DNA of 41,529 bases from assembly GCF_001898315.1 (NCBI RefSeq), contig NZ_MKTQ01000023.1:1-41529 (forward strand). Reading direction: 5' to 3'. A program made the position numbers and the translations under genes. A model generated the notes under the pieces. It was not told the origin of the DNA and did not search any database. It saw nothing but the letters and a program-made list of their open reading frames with translations. The stretch is from Microbacterium sp. 70-16 (GTDB taxonomy: Bacteria > Actinomycetota > Actinomycetes > Actinomycetales > Microbacteriaceae). Positions 17,202 through 24,628 of the stretch are shown piece by piece; position 1 is the stretch's first letter, and each line of letters opens with the position of its first letter.

Positions 17202-18281
17202 TCAGCGCCAGAGGTCGTCGATGACGGATTCGGCCAGGCCGAGTCCGCAGGTCATGCCGATGCCGGTCGTCACCGATACGACGCGGATGCCGTCGGCGGG
17301 CGCCGCCTTCAAGAACTCGTGCGGGGCGCGCGCGTAGACGCCCTGCCACCGCTCGCGCACCCGCAGCGGCGCGTCGAACAGGTCGGCGCCGAGGCTCAGC
17401 AGCAGCTCGAACGCGCGCTCGTCCTGGAACGGCGACGGTGTCACCCGCACATCGTGCGTGTCGCCGACGATCAGGGTGCCGTCGGGGCGCTCGGTGTACA
17501 TCTGGTTGACGTCGTACGTGAGCACCTCGGGGGCATCCCGCTCGTATCTCGCCCGCACGTCGGCCGCGGCTGGCGTCGTCGCGAACGCGGAGTAGCGCAG
17601 CATCGACGAGCCGGTCAGCAGCGGCACGGGCAGCCCCACGCCGTCGGCGAGCAGCATGTCGAGGCTGCACCGCTGCACGTCGTGCGCGGCCGCGATCTCG
17701 GGGAAGAGCTGGTCGACGTCGGCGTTCACGGCGAAGACGATCGCCTGTGCGTGCAGCGGTCCGCGTGTCGTGTGCAGCGTGCCGGTCTCAGCCCCGAGCG
17801 CTGCCGTGCGCCAGTGGAAGTCGACGCCGCGCGCGCCCAGGTGCGCCGCAATCGCCGGGGCCGCCGCACGCGGATCGACCTGAAGGTCGTCAGCGAAGCG
17901 GATACCCCCGACCGCGCCGCGCACCGGAACGAGCTCACTCACCTCGTCGGCCGACAGCAGGGGGCCGGCGTTGCTCTCGCGCAGCACGGCGAGCTCGTCT
18001 TCGTGGCGGGCGACCGCGATCGCGCCGTCCTGACGGATCCACAACCCCGCGCGCTCCGCGAGCCGCAACCACAGCTCGCGGCTGCGGCGTGCGTACTCGC
18101 CCGCCTGACCGGCGTGCGCGCCGACGCCGATGTGGCCGAAGTTGCGGATGCTCGCGCCCGCGATGGCATCGGCCCGCTCGACGATCGCGACCTTCAACCC
18201 GCGCTCGACGGCAGCGGCGGCGTGCCCGAGGCCGACGATGCCGGCCCCGACCACGATGAGGTCGTACGTGTCGCGTGCCAT
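17202..18281 (-). CDS. FAD-dependent oxidoreductase of phosphonate clusters (HpnW-like)
   Basis: A 359-residue DAO-type flavoenzyme with the dinucleotide motif VVGAGIVGLGHAAAAVERG at the N terminus, an ARSIRNFGHIG-like segment (GASIRNFGHIGV) and a C-terminal flavin motif VTTGIGMTCGLGLAESV. It matches family TIGR03364, found with phosphonate transporters and PhnX-like hydrolases. It is likely to oxidise an aminoethylphosphonate or N-substituted derivative to phosphonoacetaldehyde, feeding the next gene product. That substrate is inferred from context. It begins 6 bp after phnE with an AGTAGG site. Confidence 0.85.
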   Translation of the reverse strand: MARDTYDLIVVGAGIVGLGHAAAAVERGLKVAIVERADAIAGASIRNFGHIGVGAHAGQAGEYARRSRELWLRLAERAGLWIRQDGAIAVARHEDELAVLRESNAGPLLSADEVSELVPVRGAVGGIRFADDLQVDPRAAAPAIAAHLGARGVDFHWRTAALGAETGTLHTTRGPLHAQAIVFAVNADVDQLFPEIAAAHDVQRCSLDMLLADGVGLPVPLLTGSSMLRYSAFATTPAAADVRARYERDAPEVLTYDVNQMYTERPDGTLIVGDTHDVRVTPSPFQDERAFELLLSLGADLFDAPLRVRERWQGVYARAPHEFLKAAPADGIRVVSVTTGIGMTCGLGLAESVIDDLWR

Positions 18282-18287
18282 GCCGAC

Positions 18288-20129
18288 CTACTTCAGCGCG
18301 CGGCGGATGAGGATCGCCGCCGTCTCGACGACGACGACCATCGCGATGATGACGAGCACATACGCGAAGACCTGATCGAAGTGGCGACCCTGCAGGGCGT
18401 TCAGCAGGAGGAAGCCGATGCCGCCCGCGCCGACGATGCCGAGCAGCGTCGCCGAGCGCACATTCTGCTCGAGCAGATACATCAGGTGGCTGACCGTCGA
18501 GGGCACCGACATGGGCAGTGTCGACGCGAAGAACACCTGGGTGCGGCTGCCTCCGGCAGCGCCGACGGCGCGCTCGGGGCCGTTCGGCACTTCCTCCATC
18601 GAATCGCCGACGAGCTTGGCGAGCAGGCCGACACCGCCGATGCCGAGGGCGAGGGCGGCAGCCTGCGGGCCGAACCCTGTCGCGATGATGAAGATGATCG
18701 CCACGACGAGGTCGGGGATCGCGCGCAGCACGAGGGCGATGCCGCGGAAGAGGTTGCGCACGCCGCCGTTCGGCGCGACGTTGCGCGCCGAGAGCGGGCC
18801 GACGAACGCCGAGATGAGTGCGCCCATGAGGGTCGCCGCGAACGCGACCTGCAGCGTCGTGCCGACCGCCGCGAGCACTGTGCCGACGTCGCGCGTGCCG
18901 AAGTTCGGCGGCCAGATCGCGCGGTCGAGCTCGGCGTTGACGACCTGGTCGAACCGCCAGCCGCTCACCAGGCGCGCGAGGTCGGGGCCCGCGTAGACGA
19001 AGGCCCAGACGACAATGAGGATGCCGAGCCAGATCCACGCGGTTGTCAGAACCCGCCCGCGGTCCCACGGGCGGTGCATCACGGCTTCGATGCGCGCGGC
19101 GCGCGCGACCTCGTCACTTGAGGCACCGTTGCGGTCGATCGACGCGGCGAGGCGCGACGATCGCTTCGCGAGGGCGCGCACGACCGTGTCACCCGTGCCG
19201 CGTCCGGTCGGGCGCACACCCAGCAGGCGCGCACGGATGAGCGACGAGATGATCTCGAACACGATGCACAGCGCGATGATGATGAGGACGATCGGGATGA
19301 CCCGGCGCATGCCGGCGGGGCCGGCGTGCAGGGCCTCATCGAGGTCGTAGCCGAGTCCGGCGACGCCGACGACACCGAGGATCACGGTGCCGCGCAGGTT
19401 GATGTCGGCGCGGTGGAGGGTGACGGCGATCCAGGCGGGCAGTGCCTGCGGCACGACGCCCGACCAGAACTCCTGCGACTTCGAGCCGCCCGCCGCGCGG
19501 ATGGCCAGGCGCGGTCCCTCGTCGATCTGCTCGACGGCATCCGCGAACATCTTCGAGATCATGCCGACCGAGTGCAGCCCGATCGCGACGATCGCCGGCA
19601 GCGTGCCCGAGTTGAACCACAGGAAGGCGAGGAAGACGACGAAGACCACGTCGGGGATCGCGCGCATGACGACGCCGATGAAGCGCGAGATCGCGAGCGC
19701 GACGCGGCCCGGCGCGGTGTTGCGGGCGGCGCCGTAGGCGACCGGGATCGACAGGACGGCCGCGAGGGCGGTGCCGGCGATCACGAGCGCGAGAGTGATC
19801 GCGATACTGCCGAACGTGTCGAGGATCGGCTCGATGCCGACCCATTCGGTCACGAAGGTCGTCGTGCCGTCGGGCTGACGGGTGCCGACGACGTTCCACC
19901 CCGGCCACTGCATCGGGGTGGCCATGCCGATGAAGCGGCTGAGGTTGGCGAATGTCGTCTCGAGGCTCTTGAAGCTGTAGTCGAGCGCGGCGAACGACCA
20001 GATGCCGAGGATCGCGATCCCCGCGATGACCGAGTACGAGACGACCGTCGCGGTGAGCGGGCGGGGCCGCTTGATCGCCTGCAGGCGTGCAGCGGACGGT
20101 TGCGGCGGCGCGCTCAGCACGGCGGTCAT
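18288..20129 (-). CDS. phnE: Tandem-fused phosphonate ABC permease (PhnE-PhnE)
   Basis: At 613 residues this is about twice a normal PhnE. It holds two complete permease modules. The first (about residues 20-310) contains the span from FAALDYSFKSLETTFANLSRFIG through the coupling-loop ADAVEQIDEGPRLAIRAAGGSKSQEF. The second (about 355-610) contains DQVVNAELDRAIWPPNFGTRD through GDSMEEVPNGPERAVGAAGGSRTQVF. The two loops are clearly homologous (A-GGS-+-Q-F), showing internal duplication. The fusion would provide both membrane halves of the importer in one chain. Its start ATG overlaps the phnC stop by one base (TGATG reading phnC to phnE). Confidence 0.92.
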   Translation of the reverse strand: MTAVLSAPPQPSAARLQAIKRPRPLTATVVSYSVIAGIAILGIWSFAALDYSFKSLETTFANLSRFIGMATPMQWPGWNVVGTRQPDGTTTFVTEWVGIEPILDTFGSIAITLALVIAGTALAAVLSIPVAYGAARNTAPGRVALAISRFIGVVMRAIPDVVFVVFLAFLWFNSGTLPAIVAIGLHSVGMISKMFADAVEQIDEGPRLAIRAAGGSKSQEFWSGVVPQALPAWIAVTLHRADINLRGTVILGVVGVAGLGYDLDEALHAGPAGMRRVIPIVLIIIALCIVFEIISSLIRARLLGVRPTGRGTGDTVVRALAKRSSRLAASIDRNGASSDEVARAARIEAVMHRPWDRGRVLTTAWIWLGILIVVWAFVYAGPDLARLVSGWRFDQVVNAELDRAIWPPNFGTRDVGTVLAAVGTTLQVAFAATLMGALISAFVGPLSARNVAPNGGVRNLFRGIALVLRAIPDLVVAIIFIIATGFGPQAAALALGIGGVGLLAKLVGDSMEEVPNGPERAVGAAGGSRTQVFFASTLPMSVPSTVSHLMYLLEQNVRSATLLGIVGAGGIGFLLLNALQGRHFDQVFAYVLVIIAMVVVVETAAILIRRALK

Positions 20130-21067
20130 CAGGCGGGTTCCTCGTTGGCGAAGTCCTCCGCCAGGCGCTCGCCGGCTTGTGCACGCAGGGCCTCGGCGCG
20201 GGCATCCTCTGAAGCGATGCCACCCTCGGTCGCACCCTCGCTGAGGAGCTGTTCTCGGATGTCGGCGAGCTCGGTCTCGATCGCGGTGATCTCACCGGTC
20301 GTGACGGCGACGCGGCCGTAGATCTCCATGACCTGCTCGCGCGTCAGGTCGTCGGTGGGGGTGTCGAGCACGACCTCGCCGGCGCGCAGGCCGACGATGC
20401 GCTCGCCCCAGCTGAGGGCGAGGTCGACCTGGTGCAGACTGCACACGACGGTCAGGCCCCGCTCGGCGGCGAGTTCGCGGATGAGCCCCATGACCTGGCT
20501 GCTCGACTCGGGGTCGAGCGAGGCGACGGGCTCGTCGGCGAGAAGGATGTCGGGCTCTTGCATGAGTGCGCGGGCGATCGCGACGCGCTGCTGCTGGCCG
20601 CCCGAGAGGGTGTCGGCGCGCTGGTACGCACGCTCGAGCAGTCCGACGCGGTCGAGGTGACCGAGCGCACGCAGACGCAGCTGCTTGGGGTAGGTGCGGA
20701 CGCCGATGCGGGGGCCGCGCAGCGTCGAGAGCGATCCGGTCAGCACGTTCTCGAGCACCGTGAGGGCGCCGACGAGTTCGAACTGCTGGAAGATGAAGCC
20801 GATGCGGCCGCGCAACTCGCGCAGCGGCCGGCCGGTGAGGGCCGACACGTCCTCGCCGAGCGAGACGACGGTGCCGGTGGTGGGCGTCTCGAGCCCGTTG
20901 ATGTGGCGCAGGAGCGTCGACTTGCCCGAGCCGGAGAGGCCGAGCAGGACGACGATCTCGCCGGGAGAGACCGACAGCGACACCCCGGTCAGGGCAGGGC
21001 TAGCCGCGCCCGGGTAGGTCTTACCCAGGTCGGTGATCTGGACGGCCGGGGTGTCGCTGTGGGTCAT
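20129..21067 (-). CDS. phnC: Phosphonate ABC transporter ATP-binding protein
   Basis: The 312-residue ATPase has Walker A GLSGSGKST, Q-loop FIFQQFELV, signature LSGGQQQR, Walker B ILLADEP, D-loop SLDPESS and H-loop VCSLHQVD. The order and spacing match PhnC. A C-terminal extension of about 60 Glu/Ala-rich residues after the usual end (EITAIETELADIREQL onward) is longer than in most PhnC proteins and may be helical. A GGAG site precedes the ATG. It energises phosphonate import with PhnD and the fused PhnE. Confidence 0.93.
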   Translation of the reverse strand: MTHSDTPAVQITDLGKTYPGAASPALTGVSLSVSPGEIVVLLGLSGSGKSTLLRHINGLETPTTGTVVSLGEDVSALTGRPLRELRGRIGFIFQQFELVGALTVLENVLTGSLSTLRGPRIGVRTYPKQLRLRALGHLDRVGLLERAYQRADTLSGGQQQRVAIARALMQEPDILLADEPVASLDPESSSQVMGLIRELAAERGLTVVCSLHQVDLALSWGERIVGLRAGEVVLDTPTDDLTREQVMEIYGRVAVTTGEITAIETELADIREQLLSEGATEGGIASEDARAEALRAQAGERLAEDFANEEPA

Positions 21068-21092
21068 GTCATGCTCCGTTTCGATGCCGGGC

Positions 21093-22043
21093 TTACGCCT
21101 GGCAGGCCTCGACCTGGTCGGCGATCAGGGTGCAGACCGAGCGGATCGTGTCGTAGTACGAGTCGTCGACGGCGCCGAAGCCGAACCAGTTCTCGGTGAG
21201 GAACTCGTTGAGCTCGATACCGGCATCCGTCAGCGATGCCTGCGTGCTGTCGGCGATCGCGGCGGTGAGCTGGTCCTTGACGTCCTGCGGCAGGGCGGCC
21301 TGCATCACGATCGGCGCGGCGGGAACCTGGAAGCGGTCGATCTCCTCGAGCGCGCCCGACGCGATGAGCGGGTCGGCGTCGACGTCCTGAGCGAAGCCGA
21401 CCTGGCAGTCGACGCCCTCAGCGATCTTGGCGGCGTTGAGGTCGTGCGACTCGCCGTAGACCGTGTTCTCGTCGGAGACGGTGACACCGGCCTCGAGCAG
21501 CTGGCTGACCGGGATCGCGCGGCCCGAGGTCGACGTCGGATTGACGAAGCAGACGGGCTGATCGGCGAAGTCGGCGAGCGTCGTCGCCGAGGATGCCGGG
21601 TTCTTCAGCGCGACCGAGAAGTAGCCGGGCTCGGCGCCTTCTGCGGTGATCTGCGCGCCGATGGGCTCGATCTCGGCACCGGCCGCCTGCGACTGGTAGT
21701 AGGTGAAGGCGGAGATCTGGGCGACGTCGATCTGGCCCGCGGCCAGGCCCTGCACGACCGCGGTGTAGTCGGTGGCCTCGAAGAACTTGACCTCCTTGCC
21801 GGTGATCTCGGCGATCCAGTCGGCGATGGGCTGGGCATCCTGCTCAGCGCCCTCGTGGTCGGGGAGCGTCGCGAAGACGATCGTGTTCGAGTCGCCCGAG
21901 GCGAAGGTGCCCTCGATCGTGGTGGCGTTGTCGGTGCTGGTGTCGCTGTCAGCGGAAGCGGTCGTGCCGGCACAACCGGTGAGCGCTGCCAGGAGGGCGA
22001 TGCCGGCGCCGAGGGCGGCGAAGCTGCGGGTGTTCAGACGCAT
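21093..22043 (-). CDS. phnD: Phosphonate/phosphite-binding lipoprotein
   Basis: The 316-residue protein has a signal peptide with lipobox LTGC (Cys24), so it is a lipoprotein on the outer face of the membrane. The mature part shows the PhnD-type features VFATLPDHEGAEQDAQPIADWI, GLAAGQIDVAQISAFTYYQ and CFVNPTSTSGRAIPVSQLLEAG. This Ser/Thr-rich loop usually binds the phosphonate group. It delivers substrate to the fused PhnE. First gene of the six-gene operon; its 5' leader holds a GC-rich hairpin. Confidence 0.92.
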   Translation of the reverse strand: MRLNTRSFAALGAGIALLAALTGCAGTTASADSDTSTDNATTIEGTFASGDSNTIVFATLPDHEGAEQDAQPIADWIAEITGKEVKFFEATDYTAVVQGLAAGQIDVAQISAFTYYQSQAAGAEIEPIGAQITAEGAEPGYFSVALKNPASSATTLADFADQPVCFVNPTSTSGRAIPVSQLLEAGVTVSDENTVYGESHDLNAAKIAEGVDCQVGFAQDVDADPLIASGALEEIDRFQVPAAPIVMQAALPQDVKDQLTAAIADSTQASLTDAGIELNEFLTENWFGFGAVDDSYYDTIRSVCTLIADQVEACQA

Positions 22044-22067
22044 GGGAATGCGGCCTTTCTTCGGACG

Positions 22068-22092
22068 TGCCCGGGCACGGTCGTGCCGGGCA
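22068..22092 (-). promoter_or_regulatory. GC-rich hairpin in the phnD leader
   Basis: tgcccgg and ccgggca arms, with an inner cac/gtg pairing and a ggtc loop, form a ~10-bp stem with one bulged base 25 nt before the phnD ATG. It could affect phnD translation or be part of an operator. No PhnF- or PhoP-type regulator gene is present nearby. Confidence 0.35.
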
Positions 22093-22238
22093 GATGTGGG
22101 AAGGGACGCAAGCGAACGTTGGCAGTCGACTCGGTGGCTTCCTGGCCTGCGGGAAGACGGCGGGTGAGGGAAAGGTGAACGGTTGTCTTCGCCTGCGCCT
22201 TCGCCGCCGCCGGTTCGGCGGAGTGCGGAATGTCGCGG

Positions 22239-22244
22239 TAGCGT
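22239..22244 (+). promoter_or_regulatory. Possible -10 box for the riboswitch transcript
   Basis: TAGCGT is placed so that transcription would begin near 22251, just at the 5' edge of the aptamer. No clear -35 box is seen. Confidence 0.35.
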
Positions 22245-22250
22245 GGATCG

Positions 22251-22365
22251 CGATAGCGCCTAGGGTTCCGGGGTTCGGCTTCGAGCCGGCCCGCCTGGTC
22301 CGAGCGGCGCCACGCCCGCACCCTGCGGTGGCGGGCGTCATCTGACAGGACAAAAGCCCGGAGGA
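22251..22365 (+). ncRNA. ykkC-family riboswitch, probably guanidine-I
   Basis: Three ykkC signature blocks occur in order: ctagggttccg (22260-22270), ctggtccgag (from about 22305) and ggacaaaagcccgg (from about 22348). Between blocks one and two is a small hairpin (ggttcg/cgagcc). Between blocks two and three is a perfect 8-bp stem, 22312-22319 with 22331-22338. These are the conserved segments of the ykkC RNA, whose main subtype senses guanidine. The downstream gene is a DMT-superfamily exporter-like protein, which favours the guanidine subtype over the ppGpp and PRPP subtypes that precede biosynthetic genes. Confidence 0.85.
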
Positions 22366-22400
22366 CCCCCTCGTCGCGCCCGCGGCGAGGCGAAGGGTCC
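22363..22400 (+). promoter_or_regulatory. Expression-platform hairpin covering the ribosome binding site
   Basis: ggaccc (22363-22368) pairs with gggtcc (22395-22400), and cctcg (22369-22373) pairs with cgagg (22386-22390). The 3' arm contains gaaggg, the only candidate Shine-Dalgarno, ending 2 nt before the GTG. The 5' arm overlaps the last aptamer bases. Ligand binding could therefore release the ribosome binding site. Confidence 0.55.
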
Positions 22401-22402
22401 GC

Positions 22403-23299
22403 GTGTCTGTTCTTGCTCTCGTTCTCGTCCTTGCCGCCGCCGTCGCGCACGCGGCGTGGAACATCATCGCCCACGGCACGAGCCGCAGCGGAGTGCCGTT
22501 CCTGTGGTGGGGAGCGCTGCTCAGCACCGTGATGTGGGCAGTAGCGATCCCGTTCACGGGTGGGTGGGGGCCGGCGAGTCTTTCCGGGTTCTGCGCCGGG
22601 GTGGGCACCTCGGCCGTGCTGCACGTCGCATACATGCTGGTGTTGCAGCGCGGCTATGCCGTGGGCGACCTGTCGACCGCGTACGCGACAGCGCGCGGCA
22701 CAGGACCCCTGCTGACCGTCGTGGTCGCCGTGGTGGTGCTCGGCGAGCGGTTGTCGGCGGTGGCTGTGGTGGGGGTGCTGGCCGTCATCGTGGGCGTCGT
22801 CGCCGTCGGGTTCGTCGACCGTGAGCGCGAGCGCGGGTCGGGGACGCGGCGCCGGCCCGGCCTTGACCCGGCCGTCGTGTTCGGGCTGCTGACCGGGGTG
22901 GCGATCGCGGCGTACACGGTGTGGGATGCCTTCGCCCTGCGCACCTGGGAGGTGCCGCCGGTCGCTTACATGGTCGGCTGCACGGCGCTCGAGCTGCCGC
23001 TGCTGACGCTCCTGATGGTGGCGCGGCGCGCGCGCCGAGACGCGTTCGGGTCGCTCGGCGCGGTCTGGCGGATGCACTGGCGCCGGCTGGTGGCCTTCGG
23101 ATTCCTCTCGCCGCTGTCGTACATTCTCGTGCTGACCGCCATCACGATCGCACCTGTGGCGCTCGTCGCGCCGATCCGCGAGGTGAGCGTCGTGCTGGTG
23201 AGTCTGTTCGGTGCGTGGGTGCTGCGCGAGGCGCATCCCGGTCGGCGCGTCGCGGCATCCGTCCTCGTCGCGGCGGGTGTCTTGCTCATCGCGATGTGA
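22403..23299 (+). CDS. EamA/DMT-family membrane transporter under riboswitch control
   Basis: The 298-residue protein is almost entirely hydrophobic with about ten transmembrane helices in two repeats (roughly residues 1-140 and 150-298). Each repeat ends with the EamA-type helix pair (e.g. TVVVAVVVLGERLSAVAVVGVLAVIVGVV and VVLVSLFGAWVLREAHPGRRVAASVLVAAGVLLIAM, cited as spans). It starts AAAVAHAAWNIIAHG. EamA proteins are usually metabolite exporters. The upstream ykkC RNA suggests export of guanidine or a related cation, like the shorter SMR-type Gdx proteins of the same superfamily. The GTG start is fixed by its place 2 nt after the platform hairpin. Confidence 0.88.
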   Translation: MSVLALVLVLAAAVAHAAWNIIAHGTSRSGVPFLWWGALLSTVMWAVAIPFTGGWGPASLSGFCAGVGTSAVLHVAYMLVLQRGYAVGDLSTAYATARGTGPLLTVVVAVVVLGERLSAVAVVGVLAVIVGVVAVGFVDRERERGSGTRRRPGLDPAVVFGLLTGVAIAAYTVWDAFALRTWEVPPVAYMVGCTALELPLLTLLMVARRARRDAFGSLGAVWRMHWRRLVAFGFLSPLSYILVLTAITIAPVALVAPIREVSVVLVSLFGAWVLREAHPGRRVAASVLVAAGVLLIAM

Positions 23300-23354
23300 G
23301 CGGTGATGCCGCTGCAGTCTGTGGCGCCCCGGCCGCCGGTTGGGGTGGCTGGCG

Positions 23355-23360
23355 TAACGT
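23355..23360 (+). promoter_or_regulatory. Probable -10 box of a leaderless transcript (HAD gene)
   Basis: TAACGT lies 7 nt before the ATG at 23368, without a Shine-Dalgarno. Confidence 0.5.
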
Positions 23361-23367
23361 CGAGGGC

Positions 23368-24246
23368 ATGAGCACTGCAGAGGATGCCTCGTCCGCGTCG
23401 TTCGTGATGCAACGGACGGATACCGGTGCCGAGCGCACGCACCGGCCGCGCCTCGTCGCGATCGACGTCGACCACACGCTGCTGCGGTCTGACCGGACGC
23501 TCGCTCAGGAGACGGTCGCCGCTGCCCAGGTGGCGCGCGCTGCCGGCATCCAGCTCACTCTCGCGTCGTCGCGTCCGCCCGGCGGGATGTGGCAGTACCT
23601 GCAGGCGCTGGGCATCGTGGCGCCGAGCGCGTTCGTGGGGTTTCAGGGAGCGCTCGTCGCGTCGTTCGACGCGGACGGCAGACCGAGCGTCATCGCGACG
23701 ACGCCGATCGAGCTGGCTGTGGCCGGGCAGGTTGCGGAGGCGGCCCGGTCGCTCGGCGTCGCGACCAGCTGGTACACCCCGACCGGGTGGTTCGTGGACG
23801 AGGTCACCGATGAGATCGCCCACGAAGGGTCGATCGTGGGGATGGCCCCGCAACTCGTGGCGGACTTCGACGGGCTGGAGGCGCCGGTGAAGATCCTGTT
23901 CATCGCGCGGCATCCGGAGGAGATCGAGGCGCTGCGCAGAGTGATGCCGGCGTCGGTGACGGCGGAGACATCGAACGCGGCGTACCTCGAGATCACGGCG
24001 CGTGGGGTCGACAAGGCGACGGGCGTCGAGGTCATCGCCGGGGGACTGGATGTGCCGTTCAGTGAGGTCGTCGCGATCGGCGACGGGCGCAACGACCTCG
24101 GCCTGTTCCGACGCGTGGGCACGTCGGTCGCTCCCGCGAACGCCGACCCCTCCGTGCTCGCCGAGGCCGACTACATCGCCCCGTCGAACGACGCCGACGG
24201 CGTCGCCGCGACGCTGCGCTGGCTCGCGGGGCTGCCGGTGGTGTGA
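23368..24246 (+). CDS. Cof-type HAD-IIB phosphatase
   Basis: The start at MSTAEDAS (23368) is chosen over a longer open frame because a TAACGT box lies 7 nt upstream. The 292-residue protein has HAD motif I VAIDVDHTLL, motif II LTLASSRPPGG, a C2B cap (about residues 110-215), a Lys in GVDKATGVEV (motif III) and motif IV AIGDGRNDLGLF. Cof-type enzymes dephosphorylate sugar phosphates, cofactors or pyridoxal phosphate; the substrate here is unknown. It is the last gene with a core-chromosome character before the tRNA scar. Confidence 0.9.
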   Translation: MSTAEDASSASFVMQRTDTGAERTHRPRLVAIDVDHTLLRSDRTLAQETVAAAQVARAAGIQLTLASSRPPGGMWQYLQALGIVAPSAFVGFQGALVASFDADGRPSVIATTPIELAVAGQVAEAARSLGVATSWYTPTGWFVDEVTDEIAHEGSIVGMAPQLVADFDGLEAPVKILFIARHPEEIEALRRVMPASVTAETSNAAYLEITARGVDKATGVEVIAGGLDVPFSEVVAIGDGRNDLGLFRRVGTSVAPANADPSVLAEADYIAPSNDADGVAATLRWLAGLPVV

Positions 24247-24280
24247 GCCGCGGGGCGTTGCCACGGTGCGATGGAAATGG

Positions 24281-24306
24281 AAAAACCCCTGCTTGGCAGG
24301 GGCTTT
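24281..24306. terminator. Bidirectional terminator
   Basis: cccctgc (24286-24292) and gcagggg (24296-24302) form a stem with a ttg loop. It is flanked by aaaaa on the left and ctttt on the right, so it can stop transcription from both sides. On the minus strand it lies just after the CCA end of the tRNA-Ser fragment, as expected for the original tRNA terminator. Confidence 0.85.
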
Positions 24307-24308
24307 TC

Positions 24309-24335
24309 TGGCGGTGACGGTGGGATTTGAACCCA
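24309..24335 (-). other. 3' fragment of tRNA-Ser (putative att site of an integrated element)
   Basis: Read on the minus strand this is TGGGTTCAAATCCCACCGTC ending in ACCGCCA: T-loop, 3' T-stem, 3' acceptor strand and CCA of an actinobacterial tRNA-Ser. Upstream on the minus strand no variable arm, anticodon arm or 5' acceptor strand can be found, and the first T-stem base is already mismatched. So this is not an intact tRNA. Such fragments are left when an element integrates into the 3' end of a tRNA gene. Because the native terminator is on the left, the element should extend to the right, with the intact tRNA-Ser at its far end. Confidence 0.7.
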
Positions 24336-24628
24336 TGTATCGCGAGCGCAGTCGCCATCGCTTCAATGCCGTGACCGCATAATCCCGCGGTTCGACCTCG
24401 TTCCCGGCTCCACTCGCCTCCCTTCATCTGCGTTCGTCTTTACCCACGCGTGTACCCGCTTGAGATATCTCTACGAGACCCCGCGCTAAGTCTCATGTTG
24501 ACCCATCGCCTCCGATGGCACCTTCCCGCGGATACTGATAGCTCGTACACGATCCCTTTGCGTGCGCACCGAGCGCGGTTCGAAGCATGATGCTGACGTT
24601 GGTGGGTGGTGCGGAAGGTGCTGGTGAG
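24336..24628. other. Gap between the tRNA scar and the histidine kinase gene
   Basis: No convincing gene. It contains a small ccatcg/cgatgg hairpin (24503-24518) and one copy of gatccctttgcg (24551-24562), which recurs at 36483 and 39101. No integrase sequence was recognised here. Confidence 0.5.

Noticed and set aside
17196..19121. 641-residue open frame on the plus strand
   Set aside because: It is antisense to the FAD oxidoreductase and phnE, has the His/Arg/Asp-rich composition of a GC-driven shadow frame, and no domain is recognisable.
22251..22365. ppGpp, PRPP or ADP subtype of the ykkC RNA
   Set aside because: The signature blocks are shared by all subtypes, but a transporter gene follows rather than amino-acid or purine synthesis or nucleotide genes. 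Not fully excluded.
24309..24400. Intact tRNA-Ser gene on the minus strand
   Set aside because: Only the 3' end is present. No 5' acceptor strand, D-arm, anticodon arm or long variable arm could be found in the next ~90 nt.
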